NCBI GenBank assembly: GCA_030697555.1
Contig: JAUYPV010000027.1
Span: 1-48,203 of the forward strand
Direction: 5' to 3'
Length of the DNA stretch: 48,203 nucleotides
DNA from: Hyphomonadaceae bacterium
GTDB lineage: Bacteria > Pseudomonadota > Alphaproteobacteria > Caulobacterales > Hyphomonadaceae
Position numbers and translations under genes: made by a program. Each line of letters opens with the position of its first letter. Positions within the stretch are counted from its first letter, which is position 1. The notes beneath the pieces are model-generated. The model had not been told where the DNA came from. It did no database searches and worked only from the letters and a program-made list of their open reading frames with translations. This document shows, piece by piece, positions 16,843-25,081 of the stretch.

Positions 16843-17757
16843 CTACGTCTTCGGACGCCCCGGGCCGGTCTTTTCGCCCGCCGGCAATTCCTTAGCGCCC
16901 AACGCATCCGCAAGCCGCACCGTCGCGCTGCCTGGACGTTTCGCTTTTGGCTGATCCGGCGCCGGCGCCCAACCCGACATCGCAATGAACTCGAACGTCG
17001 CACGGACTTTTCCGTCGGCGTCCGAGAAACGTTGGGCATAGATCTCCATCGCTCGCGTCAGTATTCCGCGGGTCAACGGCGGCGCATCGCGAGTAGCAAA
17101 CGACGCGGTCTCGCCCATGCCCTTGAGATCGGTGAGCAGCCGCAGCGGCGAGCCATAACGCACTGTTCGCGCGTCGTTGTCGGCAACGGGCATGGCGAAT
17201 CCGGTGCGCTGCAGAAGTCCCGCCGCATCGATCACATCCATGAAGGGCGAAATGCGGTTGGCCGCTCCGCCGCGGATCTGCTCTTCCGATGCAAGCAGCG
17301 ACTGGCGCAGCTCGTTCAGCGTCCGCCCGCCCAGCGCCACGCCGATGAAGAGGCCGTCCGGCTTCAGCGCGCGGCGGATCTGGATCAGTGTCCCCGGCAG
17401 GTCGTTGACCCAGTGGAGCGATAGCGCCGAGACGATCAGGTCGAAGGACGCATCCGCGAATGGCAGCGCCTCCTCATCCGCTGCGACGCCGAGCGGCCGC
17501 CTGAGGAACGCCGGAGACGTGTCTGTTTCGATGATGTCGCCGAGGCTCCCGGCCAGCGCAGGATCGGCCTTCAGCACGCGCCCTAGCGTTCCGTCATGAG
17601 CGCCCAGGTCGAGCACGCGGTCGAACCGGCGGTTGATGGCCGACAGGCGCAACGCGATGTCTTCCGCTGCGGCCTGTTTCAGGAAAGAATACTCGCTGAA
17701 GCCAGACGCCGATCTTGCCCGCCTCGCGGCGTGGCGGCGGCGGTCGAAGATCCGCAT
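16843..17757 (-). CDS. Class I SAM-dependent methyltransferase-like protein (NDUFAF5/BioC-like)
   Basis: The product is 304 aa. It starts MRIFDRRRHAARRARSA, as bacterial relatives of the complex-I assembly factor NDUFAF5 do. The SAM-binding motif I reads VLDLGAHDGTLG, with His-Asp in place of the usual Cys-Gly/Gly-x. ADEEALPFADASFDLIVSALSLHWVNDLPG is the motif II/III region common to BioC and NDUFAF5. NDUFAF5 itself is an arginine hydroxylase, so methyl transfer is not certain. In-frame upstream starts at 17811 and 17853 would add proline-rich sequence. The chosen start leaves room for the divergent comF. The C-terminal RPGSATVRLADALG tail is typical of alphaproteobacterial versions. Confidence 0.82.
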   Translation of the reverse strand: MRIFDRRRHAARRARSASGFSEYSFLKQAAAEDIALRLSAINRRFDRVLDLGAHDGTLGRVLKADPALAGSLGDIIETDTSPAFLRRPLGVAADEEALPFADASFDLIVSALSLHWVNDLPGTLIQIRRALKPDGLFIGVALGGRTLNELRQSLLASEEQIRGGAANRISPFMDVIDAAGLLQRTGFAMPVADNDARTVRYGSPLRLLTDLKGMGETASFATRDAPPLTRGILTRAMEIYAQRFSDADGKVRATFEFIAMSGWAPAPDQPKAKRPGSATVRLADALGAKELPAGEKTGPGRPKT

Positions 17758-17837
17758 GGGGTCGCGCCTGGGCGGCGACGGGGTGGGGGGCGAGGGCGGT
17801 GGAGAAGACATCACCGGGCTATGTAGCCGCTTCAGCG

Positions 17838-18596
17838 GTGCGGGATAAGCCACGCCGGCGACACTCGCGCGCTGGCGGCCTTGCCGGCCTGATCTGGCCC
17901 CAGCGCTCGCTCATCACGGGCCGCGAAGTGGCTGGCCCTGGCGCGCTGGAGCCGGAGCTGTGGGCCAAGCTGCAATTCCTCTCGGATCCGCTCTGCCAGC
18001 GCTGCGGTACGCCCTTCGACATTGCGGTCGACGACGCCCAGGTTTGCGGCGCGTGCCTCGCCAATTCGCCGGTCTATGATCGCGCCCGCGCCGCACTGGT
18101 CTATGGCGATGTCTCCCGCGACCTCGTGCTGGGGCTCAAATACCAGGGCCGCCGCGACAGCCTTGCCCTTCTCGGCGGCTGGATGACAAACGCGGGGGCC
18201 GGGCTCCTGGCCGACGCAGACCTCATCGTGCCGGTCCCGCTGCACTATCTCCGTCTCGTGCGGCGAGGCTTCAATCAGTCCGTATGGCTTGCCGCCGCCA
18301 TCTCCCGATCCAGCGGTGTTGATCTGTCAGTCGATGCCCTGAAGCGCATCAAATCGACGCCCATTCAGGGCGGGCTTTCGGCTGATGGACGCCGCCGGAA
18401 CGTCCAGGGCGCCTTCCGAGTGCGCAAGGGACGCGAGGCCCGGATCAGGGATAAGAAAATCTTGCTGATCGATGATGTTTTGACCACCGGCGCCACCGCC
18501 GAAGCCTGTTCACGGGCTCTCAAAAGGGCTGGGGCGAGCTGCGTCGATGTGCTCACACTGGCGCGAGTTGCGGCGCCAAGGGGCATACCCATATAG
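17838..18596 (+). CDS. ComF family phosphoribosyltransferase-like protein
   Basis: The product is 252 aa if it starts at the GTG at 17838; the start is not certain and no strong Shine-Dalgarno sequence is seen. The C-terminal PRPP-binding loop KKILLIDDVLTTGATAEACSRAL is intact, and VPVPLHYLRLVRRGFNQS is the conserved ComF core. ComF proteins are linked to DNA uptake and transformation in several bacteria. The N-terminal zinc region is unusual: the second pair of knuckles (LCQRCG and VCGACL) is present, but the first cysteine pair, normally RCLxCG, reads RSLITG. The gene is divergent from the methyltransferase. Its stop codon lies inside a tandem 15-bp repeat. Confidence 0.85.
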   Translation: MRDKPRRRHSRAGGLAGLIWPQRSLITGREVAGPGALEPELWAKLQFLSDPLCQRCGTPFDIAVDDAQVCGACLANSPVYDRARAALVYGDVSRDLVLGLKYQGRRDSLALLGGWMTNAGAGLLADADLIVPVPLHYLRLVRRGFNQSVWLAAAISRSSGVDLSVDALKRIKSTPIQGGLSADGRRRNVQGAFRVRKGREARIRDKKILLIDDVLTTGATAEACSRALKRAGASCVDVLTLARVAAPRGIPI

Positions 18597-18617
18597 TTTT
18601 GGCCCATATAGTTTTGG
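18588..18617 (+). repeat. Perfect tandem duplication of 15 bp across the comF stop codon
   Basis: CCCATATAGTTTTGG occurs twice head to tail, at 18588-18602 and 18603-18617. The comF stop TAG (18594-18596) lies in the first copy. The flanking sequence to grxC is AT-richer than its surroundings, with no gene. Confidence 0.95.
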
Positions 18618-18711
18618 AACGATTCCAGAGTTTCAACGCTCTGTTATTTGGTAGTTGTTCAGTTTCTAGGTTCCAGAATTGGCCAGGAACAACGGGATAC
18701 GGAGTTTGCCG

Positions 18712-19008
18712 GTGACGGCTCGCGTAGAGATCTACACCACCGACTTCTGCGGCTACTGCACGCGGGCGAAAGCGTTGCTTGCCAGCAAGGGCGCGCAGGT
18801 CACCGAATACCGAGCGGGCGATGATCCCGAAAAGCGGCGCGAGATGATCCAGCGCAGCCAGGGCGGATATACCTATCCGCAGGTCTTCATCAACGGACGC
18901 CCTGTCGGGGGCTCCGACGAGATTTATGATCTCGACCGCGCCGGCCAGCTCGACGCGATGCTGGCCGAGGCGGACGATGATCGGCAGAAGACAGGAAAGG
19001 TTGCCTGA
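18712..19008 (+). CDS. grxC: Glutaredoxin 3
   Basis: The product is 98 aa from the GTG at 18712, which gives the canonical start VTARVEIYTT; an upstream in-frame TTG would add a non-conserved tail. The dithiol active site CGYC is at residues 13-16, with the cis-Pro in YTYPQVFINGRPVGGSDEI. Glutaredoxins reduce disulfides and glutathione adducts at the expense of GSH. The DUF1178 gene starts one nucleotide after the stop, so translation is probably coupled. The grxC-DUF1178 pair is common in alphaproteobacteria. Confidence 0.95.
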   Translation: MTARVEIYTTDFCGYCTRAKALLASKGAQVTEYRAGDDPEKRREMIQRSQGGYTYPQVFINGRPVGGSDEIYDLDRAGQLDAMLAEADDDRQKTGKVA

Positions 19009-19009
19009 C

Positions 19010-19444
19010 GTGATCCGCTATTCTCTCGCATGCGTGGGGGAACATGAGTTCGAGGCATGGTTCTCGAACTCGAAAGCGTATGACACCCAGCGCAAGAGGA
19101 AGCTCGTCGAGTGCCCAGTGTGCGGCACGCACGACGTGCGCAAGCAGATCATGGCGCCAGCCATCCACGGCTCGGACAAGAAGCCTGCCGAGTCCGCCGA
19201 GGCGAAGTTCCTGAAGATGGCGGACGAGATCCGCGCCAAGATCGCCGAGACGCACGACTATGTGGGCGAGAAGTTCGCCGACGAGGCGCGCTCCATGTTC
19301 TACGGCGAGGCAGAGGAGCGGCCTGTCTGGGGCGAGGTGACGCCCGACGTTGCGAAGGACTTGATCGAGGAAGGTGTGCCGGCCATGCCCATCCCCAAGC
19401 CGTTCGCGCCCGATCCGCCGCGCCGCCGGGCGAAGATGAACTGA
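19010..19444 (+). CDS. DUF1178 family protein
   Basis: The product is 144 aa from a GTG at 19010. The family pattern is clear: IRYSLACVGEHEFEAWFSNS at the N-terminus, LVECPVCGTHDVRKQIMAP with a CPVC zinc-ribbon half, then a helical middle (KFLKMADEIRAKIAETHDYVG) and a conserved PVWGEVTPDVAKDLIEEGVPAMPIP end. The function is unknown. The tight link to grxC hints at a redox or metal-related role, which is only inference. Confidence 0.92.
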   Translation: MIRYSLACVGEHEFEAWFSNSKAYDTQRKRKLVECPVCGTHDVRKQIMAPAIHGSDKKPAESAEAKFLKMADEIRAKIAETHDYVGEKFADEARSMFYGEAEERPVWGEVTPDVAKDLIEEGVPAMPIPKPFAPDPPRRRAKMN

Positions 19445-19469
19445 CCCCGGATTTTTGGCCGATTTTGCC

Positions 19470-19481
19470 CGCGAATTCGCG
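19470..19481. other. 12-bp perfect palindrome upstream of map
   Basis: CGCGAATTCGCG lies 63 bp before the map start, in the DUF1178-map gap. It could be a protein-binding site; the sequence gives no further support. Confidence 0.3.
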
Positions 19482-19543
19482 AAGATGGCGGGTCGTGCTA
19501 GATTAGGCTATCAGCCAAAGCTCGAGAGACCCGGAAATACGAG

Positions 19544-20380
19544 ATGACCGCTTTCATCGACGCAACTGAAGCCCCCGACCACCACACTGGACAGATCAAG
19601 CTTCATGGGCCTGAGGCGTTCGAAGGCATGCGCAAGGCCGGACGCCTTGCCGCCAAGTGCCTCGATATGCTGACGCCGCATGTTGTGCCTGGCGTGCTGA
19701 CTTCGGTGCTGGACGACCTAGCCCGCGAATTCGTTCTGGAGCGCGGCGGCATCCCGGCCTGTCTGTTCTACAAGGGCTATCGCCACACTGTCTGCACTTC
19801 GATCAACCACGTGGTGTGTCACGGCATTCCCGGCGCGAAGGCGCTGAGGGACGGCGACATCGTCAACATTGACGTCACGGTGATCGTCGATGGATGGCAT
19901 GGCGACACGTCGCGGATGTATTCGGTCGGCGAAGTCAAGCGCAAGGCGATGCGCCTGATGGACGTCACCTACGAGTGCATGATGCGCGGCATCGAGGCGG
20001 TGAAGCCGGGCGCGCGTCTGGGCGATCTTGGCGCGGCGATCCAGGAGCATGCCGAGCGGCAGCACTATTCCGTGGTCGAGGCGTTCTGCGGACACGGGCT
20101 GGGCCGCGTGTTCCATGACTCGCCGAACATCCTGCACTTCGGGCAACGCGGACGGGGCGAGCGTCTCCTGCCGGGCATGATCTTCACGGTAGAGCCGATG
20201 ATCAATCTCGGCCGCAAGGATGTGGCGCTGCTGGCGGATGGCTGGACGGCGGTGACGCGCGACCGCTCGCTGACGGCGCAGTACGAACACTCTATCGGCG
20301 TCACCGAGAGTGGCTTCGAGATATTCACGGCGTCTCCGACGGGGCAGCACACGCCCCATGCTTCGGGCTTCAAGGGCTGA
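19544..20380 (+). CDS. map: Type I methionine aminopeptidase
   Basis: The product is 278 aa. It removes the N-terminal Met from nascent proteins. The pita-bread fold residues are visible: His in HGIPGAKALRDGDIVNIDVT with the first metal Asp, the second Asp in GWHGDTSRMY, His in FCGHGLGRVFHDSP, Glu in FTVEPMIN, and Glu in YEHSIGVTE. An N-terminal extension of about 20 residues before IKLHGPEAFEGMRKAG is usual in alphaproteobacteria. radC starts 9 bp downstream, so the two are probably co-transcribed. Confidence 0.98.
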   Translation: MTAFIDATEAPDHHTGQIKLHGPEAFEGMRKAGRLAAKCLDMLTPHVVPGVLTSVLDDLAREFVLERGGIPACLFYKGYRHTVCTSINHVVCHGIPGAKALRDGDIVNIDVTVIVDGWHGDTSRMYSVGEVKRKAMRLMDVTYECMMRGIEAVKPGARLGDLGAAIQEHAERQHYSVVEAFCGHGLGRVFHDSPNILHFGQRGRGERLLPGMIFTVEPMINLGRKDVALLADGWTAVTRDRSLTAQYEHSIGVTESGFEIFTASPTGQHTPHASGFKG

Positions 20381-20389
20381 CGAGGCTAG

Positions 20390-21109
20390 ATGGCGGACGG
20401 GGGGAAGTCATCGAAGAGCGGGGCGGCTGAAGGGCCGGTCAAGCATTTCCACGGGCATCGCGAGCGGCTGCGCCAGCGCATCCTGACCGGAGACGGCGCC
20501 GGCCTTGCGGAGTACGAGCTGCTTGAACTTCTGCTCTGCGCCTTCATCCCCCGCGTCGATGTAAAGCCCATCGCCAAGGACCTGATCGCGCGTTTCGGCT
20601 CCGTCTCTGCCGCGCTTGCCGCCCCGCCCGAACGGTTGATGGAGGTGAAAGGCCTGGGCGAAACCGCCGCCGCCTATGTCCGCGCCACCAACTTGCTGAT
20701 GCAGACCGCTGCGGGCGAGCAGGTGAAGGACCGGCCCGTCATCTCCAACTGGGCCGCGCTGCTCAACTATGTCAGCCTCAAGATCAGGCACGAGAAGACC
20801 GAACAGGCGCGGGTCCTCTACCTCGACCGCAAGAACAAGCTGATCGCCGATGAAAAGGCCGGGCAGGGTACGGTCGATCATGCACCGGTCTATCCGCGCG
20901 AAATCGCGCGGCGGGCGCTGGAGCTGTCGGCGTCGGCGGTGATCCTGGTGCACAACCACCCCAGCGGAGACCCGACGCCGTCCCGGGCCGATGTCGAGCT
21001 TACGCGCGACATCGAAAAGGCGCTGGCGCCCCTTGAGATCAAGGTCCACGACCATCTTGTGGTCGGCGCCCAGGAAACGATCAGCATGAAGGCCAAGGGC
21101 CTGATCTGA
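20390..21109 (+). CDS. radC: RadC family JAB-domain protein
   Basis: The product is 239 aa. The N-terminal part has YELLELLLCAFIPRVDVKPIAK and a helix-hairpin-helix-like stretch, LMEVKGLGETAAAYVRA. The C-terminal JAB/MPN domain carries the full metal motif HNHPSGDPTPSRAD. The name RadC is historical: a direct repair role is doubtful in E. coli, and the biochemical function is unsettled. The gene follows map by 9 bp. Confidence 0.95.
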   Translation: MADGGKSSKSGAAEGPVKHFHGHRERLRQRILTGDGAGLAEYELLELLLCAFIPRVDVKPIAKDLIARFGSVSAALAAPPERLMEVKGLGETAAAYVRATNLLMQTAAGEQVKDRPVISNWAALLNYVSLKIRHEKTEQARVLYLDRKNKLIADEKAGQGTVDHAPVYPREIARRALELSASAVILVHNHPSGDPTPSRADVELTRDIEKALAPLEIKVHDHLVVGAQETISMKAKGLI

Positions 21110-21236
21110 ACGTCCGTTACGCTGAATCGTGCCACGATTTCGCTTTCTCGACGGTCGCCATTCCGCTTGCCCTTGCGAAGCCCGAAGCTAGGGTGCGGAC
21201 CGGAACGGCGCGCAAGCCGCCGTATGGGAGGTCATT

Positions 21237-22733
21237 TTGGCTATTGCACCAGCGGCTCCGGCGGGCGAAGCCCCGGCGGGCGGACAGAGTTACAGGTCGC
21301 CAGCGTATCGCGGCTATGTGCTGCTGTCGCTCACCCTGGTCTATACGCTCAACTTCATCGACCGGAACCTCCTGGGCGTCATTGCCCAGCCGATTATCGC
21401 GGAGTTCGGGCTCAGCGATACCGAGTTCGCGTTCCTCAACGGATTTCCATTCGCGTTGTTCTACGCCCTGATGGGCATTCCGATCGCCATGGCCGCCGAC
21501 CGCTACAACCGTGTCGCCATCATGGCGTTGTGCATCGCCATCTGGTCGTTGATGACGGCGCTGTGCGGGTTCGCCTCGAGCTTTGTATTCCTGCTGATCG
21601 CGAGGGTCGGGGTCGCCATCGGCGAGGCCGGCGGCACGCCTCCCTCCAACTCTATCATCGCCGACTACTTCAAGCCCAAGAGCCGGGCCAACGCGCTAGG
21701 CATCTTCGCAATGGGCGTGACCATCGGCGGTGCGCTGGCCAGCGGGTTCGGCGGACCCATCGCGCAGCTGACCGACGAGACGGTCGTAAATTTCTTCGCC
21801 AGCGTCGGCGTCGGCGACATTCATGAGCAGCTCGGCTGGGGCGAGAATTTCGGCTGGCGCTTCGCCTTCATCGCATTGGGCCTGCCCGGTCTCGTGATCG
21901 CGCTGATCCTGTTTCTGACGGTGAAAGAGCCGCCGCGCGGATTCTCCGATCCGCCGGGCGTGCAGCGGGTCCAGAAGGCCAGCATCATCGAGACGCTCAA
22001 GGAGCTAGGCTCAAAGCCGACATTCTGGACGATGGCGGTTGGCGCGTCGCTCGTCGCGCTGGTCGGGTATGGCCTGTTCAGTTTCCAGGCGCCAATGATG
22101 CAACGGGTCCATGGCATCGGTCCGGGCGATTTTGCGCTACGTTACGGAGTTCCGCTGGCGCTGATGTCGGCGGTCGGCACATTTGCGGGCGGCTTCCTCT
22201 CCGAAAAGCTGTCTTCGAAATCGCCGTCAGCCGCAGCTTGGTTGCCTGCAGTGGGACTGCTGCTTGCGATCCCGCTCTATATCTGGGGCTTCTACATGGA
22301 GCCGGGCACGCCTCAGCTCCTCGTCTGGGGCGCAGGCGCCGCCGCGCACTATAGCTATCTCGGCGCCCAGTACACGATCGGGCAGGGTGTCGTCTCCCAG
22401 CGATCGCGCGCCACCGCCATCGCGGTGCTTCTGGTTATCATCGCCCTGATCGGCAACGGCCTTGGACCGCAGATCGTGGGCAGTCTGTCCGATATGTTGA
22501 TGCGCATGCAGATCGAAGCGGCGGGTATGGGCGATACGCTCACCAACGCAGTCTGCCGCGCCCGTGATCTTTCGGCGCTGCCTCCTGATCAGCAGGCCAT
22601 CTGCACCACCGCCTATGGCGAAGGTGTGCGCCAGTCGATGGCGGCCACAGTGCTGTTCTTCATCCCTGCGGCGGCGTTTTACCTGATCGCGTCGCTCACA
22701 CTGAAGAAGGACATGGTCGCCAAACCGGTTTAA
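21237..22733 (+). CDS. MFS transporter, spinster-like subfamily (copy 1)
   Basis: The product is 498 aa with 12 predicted membrane segments. The TTG at 21237 is the likely start, because GGGAGG sits 6-7 nt upstream and no nearby ATG is as well placed. Family hallmarks are LNFIDRNLLGVIAQPI in helix 1, AADRYNRVAIM in loop 2-3, RVGVAIGEAGGTPPSNSIIADYF in helix 4 and LTVKEPPRGFSDPPG at the central loop. This branch includes eukaryotic Spns lipid transporters and many bacterial carriers of unknown substrate. A similar gene (copy 2) lies directly downstream. Confidence 0.9.
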   Translation: MAIAPAAPAGEAPAGGQSYRSPAYRGYVLLSLTLVYTLNFIDRNLLGVIAQPIIAEFGLSDTEFAFLNGFPFALFYALMGIPIAMAADRYNRVAIMALCIAIWSLMTALCGFASSFVFLLIARVGVAIGEAGGTPPSNSIIADYFKPKSRANALGIFAMGVTIGGALASGFGGPIAQLTDETVVNFFASVGVGDIHEQLGWGENFGWRFAFIALGLPGLVIALILFLTVKEPPRGFSDPPGVQRVQKASIIETLKELGSKPTFWTMAVGASLVALVGYGLFSFQAPMMQRVHGIGPGDFALRYGVPLALMSAVGTFAGGFLSEKLSSKSPSAAAWLPAVGLLLAIPLYIWGFYMEPGTPQLLVWGAGAAAHYSYLGAQYTIGQGVVSQRSRATAIAVLLVIIALIGNGLGPQIVGSLSDMLMRMQIEAAGMGDTLTNAVCRARDLSALPPDQQAICTTAYGEGVRQSMAATVLFFIPAAAFYLIASLTLKKDMVAKPV

Positions 22734-22758
22734 GGATCGGCGTAGTGACCGTTACACC

Positions 22759-22790
22759 CGGCCGGGCCTCGATGAGAGGTCCGGCCGTTT
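22759..22790 (+). terminator. Stem-loop terminator between the two MFS genes
   Basis: CGGCCGGGCCTC and GAGGTCCGGCCG form a 12-bp stem (one G-U) with a GATGA loop, followed by TTT. It starts 26 nt after the stop of MFS copy 1, so copy 2 probably has its own promoter in 22791-22931. Confidence 0.7.
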
Positions 22791-22931
22791 GCGTTCGCAG
22801 CAACACGGCGTTGTCAAACGCGAGCGCAAGTTCCGGGACGATTCAGGGTGGACCGCACGCAACAAAACAGTCAGCGTGACCTCAGCTAATTCACCGGGCC
22901 GCCAGTGTCCGGGGCTCGGGAGGGTTATCCG

Positions 22932-24386
22932 ATGGGTACGAACACCGCCGCCGCCGGGGCGGCGCCGCCGCAGGCTGCAACCGACGGCCATCTCACGGGG
23001 TTCGGCACCAAGCCCTATCGCAGCTACGTGCTGAGCGCGTTGCTGGTTGTCTACATTCTCAACTTCCTCGACCGCGGACTGCTCGGGATCGTGTCCGAGC
23101 CGGTGATGAACGAGCTGAAGATAACCGACGGTCAGTTCGGCCTGCTCACCGGCATCGGTTTCGCGCTGTTCTATTCGGTCGTCGGTATCCCGCTCGCGCA
23201 TGTGTCGGAATCGAAAAACCGCGTGTGGATCATGACCATCTGCATCGCATTGTGGTCGGCGGCGACGGCGGCGAGCGGCCTGGCCGCGGAGATCGATCTC
23301 GGCTTCGTGACACTGAGCGGGTTCGTGGTGCTGTTGATCTGCCGGGTTATGGTCGGCGTTGGAGAGGCGGGTTGCACGCCGCCTGCGAACTCGATCATCG
23401 CAGACTATTATCCGCCGGCCCGGCGATCGACCGCGCTGGGCTACTACGCAATGGGCGTAACCATGGGAACGCTGTCGGCCAACCTGATCGGCGGGCCGGT
23501 CGCCGACGCCTATGGCTGGCGGGTGGCGTTCATGGTGATCGGCGTCGCCGGAATCGTCGTCGCCGCAATTTTCCGGCTGACGGTGAAGGAGCCGCCGCGC
23601 GGCTATTCCGATCCTCCGGGAGCCGTGCGGCCGAAGAAGGCGCGCTTCGTCGATACGCTGGGCGAGCTGACGTCCAAGCCGTCATTCTGGACGATGGCGG
23701 CGGGCGCCACGCTGGCGGCCTTCTGTGGTTACGGCATCGTTACCTTCCAGACATCGTTCCTGATCCGCACGCATGGCGTGTCGCTGACGGAGGCGACGCT
23801 GCTGTTCAACGTGCCCTCGGCGTTAGCGGCGTCGGTGAGCGTATTCTTGACCGGATGGATCGCCGAGAAGGTGGTAAAGCGCCGTCCCAACGCGATCGCC
23901 TGGCTGCCGGCGCTGGGACTGATCGCCTGCGTGCCATTCTACCTCGTGGGGTTCAGCGCCGAGAACAAGTGGGTCGCGCTGGCCGGCATCTGTACCGGCG
24001 CCGCCCTGAAGTACGGCTACATCGCGGCCCAGTACACGATCGGCCAGGGCGTCGTCGGCATCCGTTCACGCGCAACGGCGACGGCCATACTGCTCTTCAT
24101 CATCAACCTGCTGGGCTATGGCGCCGGTCCGCCCTTCATCGGCTATCTTAGCGAAATTCTGTTCAACATGCAGGCCAATGCGGAGGGGTTTGCAGACCTT
24201 GCACGCGCCTCCTGCAAAGGCGACGCGCTCGCGGGACTCGCAGAGGTGCAGCAGGCCTTCTGCCGCTCGGCGGATGCCAAAGCGCTGCAGAACTCTTTGC
24301 TTATCACCTCGGTCCTCTACGCGCTTCCGGCGATATTCTTCCTGCTCTGCGTCAAGACGCTGCAGAAGGATCTGGTGGCGAAATAA
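22932..24386 (+). CDS. MFS transporter, spinster-like subfamily (copy 2)
   Basis: The product is 484 aa from the ATG at 22932, which lies behind GGGAGGG. It aligns with copy 1 throughout: LNFLDRGLLGIVSEPVM, RVMVGVGEAGCTPPANSIIADYYPP, FRLTVKEPPRGYSDPPGAVRP, YIAAQYTIGQGVVGIRSRATA. The two are diverged tandem paralogues, not a recent duplication. A helix-3 insertion (GLAAEIDLGFVTLSG) distinguishes it. The substrate is unknown. The next gene (24414) follows after 27 bp and may be co-transcribed. Confidence 0.9.
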   Translation: MGTNTAAAGAAPPQAATDGHLTGFGTKPYRSYVLSALLVVYILNFLDRGLLGIVSEPVMNELKITDGQFGLLTGIGFALFYSVVGIPLAHVSESKNRVWIMTICIALWSAATAASGLAAEIDLGFVTLSGFVVLLICRVMVGVGEAGCTPPANSIIADYYPPARRSTALGYYAMGVTMGTLSANLIGGPVADAYGWRVAFMVIGVAGIVVAAIFRLTVKEPPRGYSDPPGAVRPKKARFVDTLGELTSKPSFWTMAAGATLAAFCGYGIVTFQTSFLIRTHGVSLTEATLLFNVPSALAASVSVFLTGWIAEKVVKRRPNAIAWLPALGLIACVPFYLVGFSAENKWVALAGICTGAALKYGYIAAQYTIGQGVVGIRSRATATAILLFIINLLGYGAGPPFIGYLSEILFNMQANAEGFADLARASCKGDALAGLAEVQQAFCRSADAKALQNSLLITSVLYALPAIFFLLCVKTLQKDLVAK

Positions 24387-24413
24387 ACTCGGCAGACGAT
24401 AGGGAGGGGCGTC

Positions 24414-24977
24414 ATGCGACGCCTCGACCTTCATCCGCGCAGGAAGCTGCGCAATCCCGGCCGGCATCTTCGCCAGCTCTCGCGCTGGCCGGAGCGTATC
24501 GTTGATCAACTTCCGGGCGCGGCGCAGCTTGAAGGCCAGCGCTTCTGGAACTTCAAGGTTCCGGTCTTCGCCAAGGTGATCGAGCCCCCGCACGCTACGC
24601 CTGAAACGCAGCGGGCCTGCATCGCGGCGATCTTTGCCGCGGCAGAAGCTGTGGAGCGATCAACGCGTCGTCCGAAGAACTGCCGCGTCGCCTGCCTTGT
24701 TACGACGCCCTTCCTGTTCGAATCCGAAGTGACGCTGTTCAAGGACGAGGATTATTTCCGCAGCTTCCTTCCGCCGCCGAAGCAGGCGCGAACAGCGCTG
24801 GCTGAAGGCTCGATCGAGGCAGGACCTGCCGATGTCTCCGCGCTGCCGGACTATGTGCCATCCGCGCCAAAAGGCCTGGAATTTTTCGGGGGCGCGACGC
24901 TCAGCCAGTTTGATCCTTCATGGGGTGACAAGCCTGTCGGCCGCATCAACTGGGTCTGGGCTTACGATCCGCGCTGA
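24414..24977 (+). CDS. DUF3916-like protein
   Basis: The product is 187 aa behind GGGAGGGG. The blocks LRNPGRHLRQLSRWPERI, FWNFKVPV, TPETQRACIAAIFAAAEAVE and VACLVTTPFLFESEVTLF with KDEDYFRSF resemble DUF3916, a family of unknown function; I recall the family from memory and cannot verify it here. There is no signal peptide or membrane segment, so it is probably cytoplasmic. Its only contextual link is the MFS gene 27 bp upstream. Confidence 0.7.
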   Translation: MRRLDLHPRRKLRNPGRHLRQLSRWPERIVDQLPGAAQLEGQRFWNFKVPVFAKVIEPPHATPETQRACIAAIFAAAEAVERSTRRPKNCRVACLVTTPFLFESEVTLFKDEDYFRSFLPPPKQARTALAEGSIEAGPADVSALPDYVPSAPKGLEFFGGATLSQFDPSWGDKPVGRINWVWAYDPR

Positions 24978-24983
24978 CCGCAA

Positions 24984-25026
24984 AACGGAACCGCCCCCGA
25001 AGGCGAACCTCCGAGGGCGGGCCGTT
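24984..25026. terminator. Probable bidirectional terminator between the DUF3916-like gene and gcrA
   Basis: AACGG and CCGCCC pair with GGGCGG and CCGTT, with small bulges. On the reverse strand the stem runs into a short T run (CCGTTTTG), which suits gcrA. It fills the 104-bp gap of a convergent pair, and it is the only convergent pair in the window with such room. Confidence 0.5.
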
Positions 25027-25081
25027 GCGGGCGATGGGTCAGGCGCAGCCTGTCCTGTTCACGCGCCAAACCTGGATCAGA

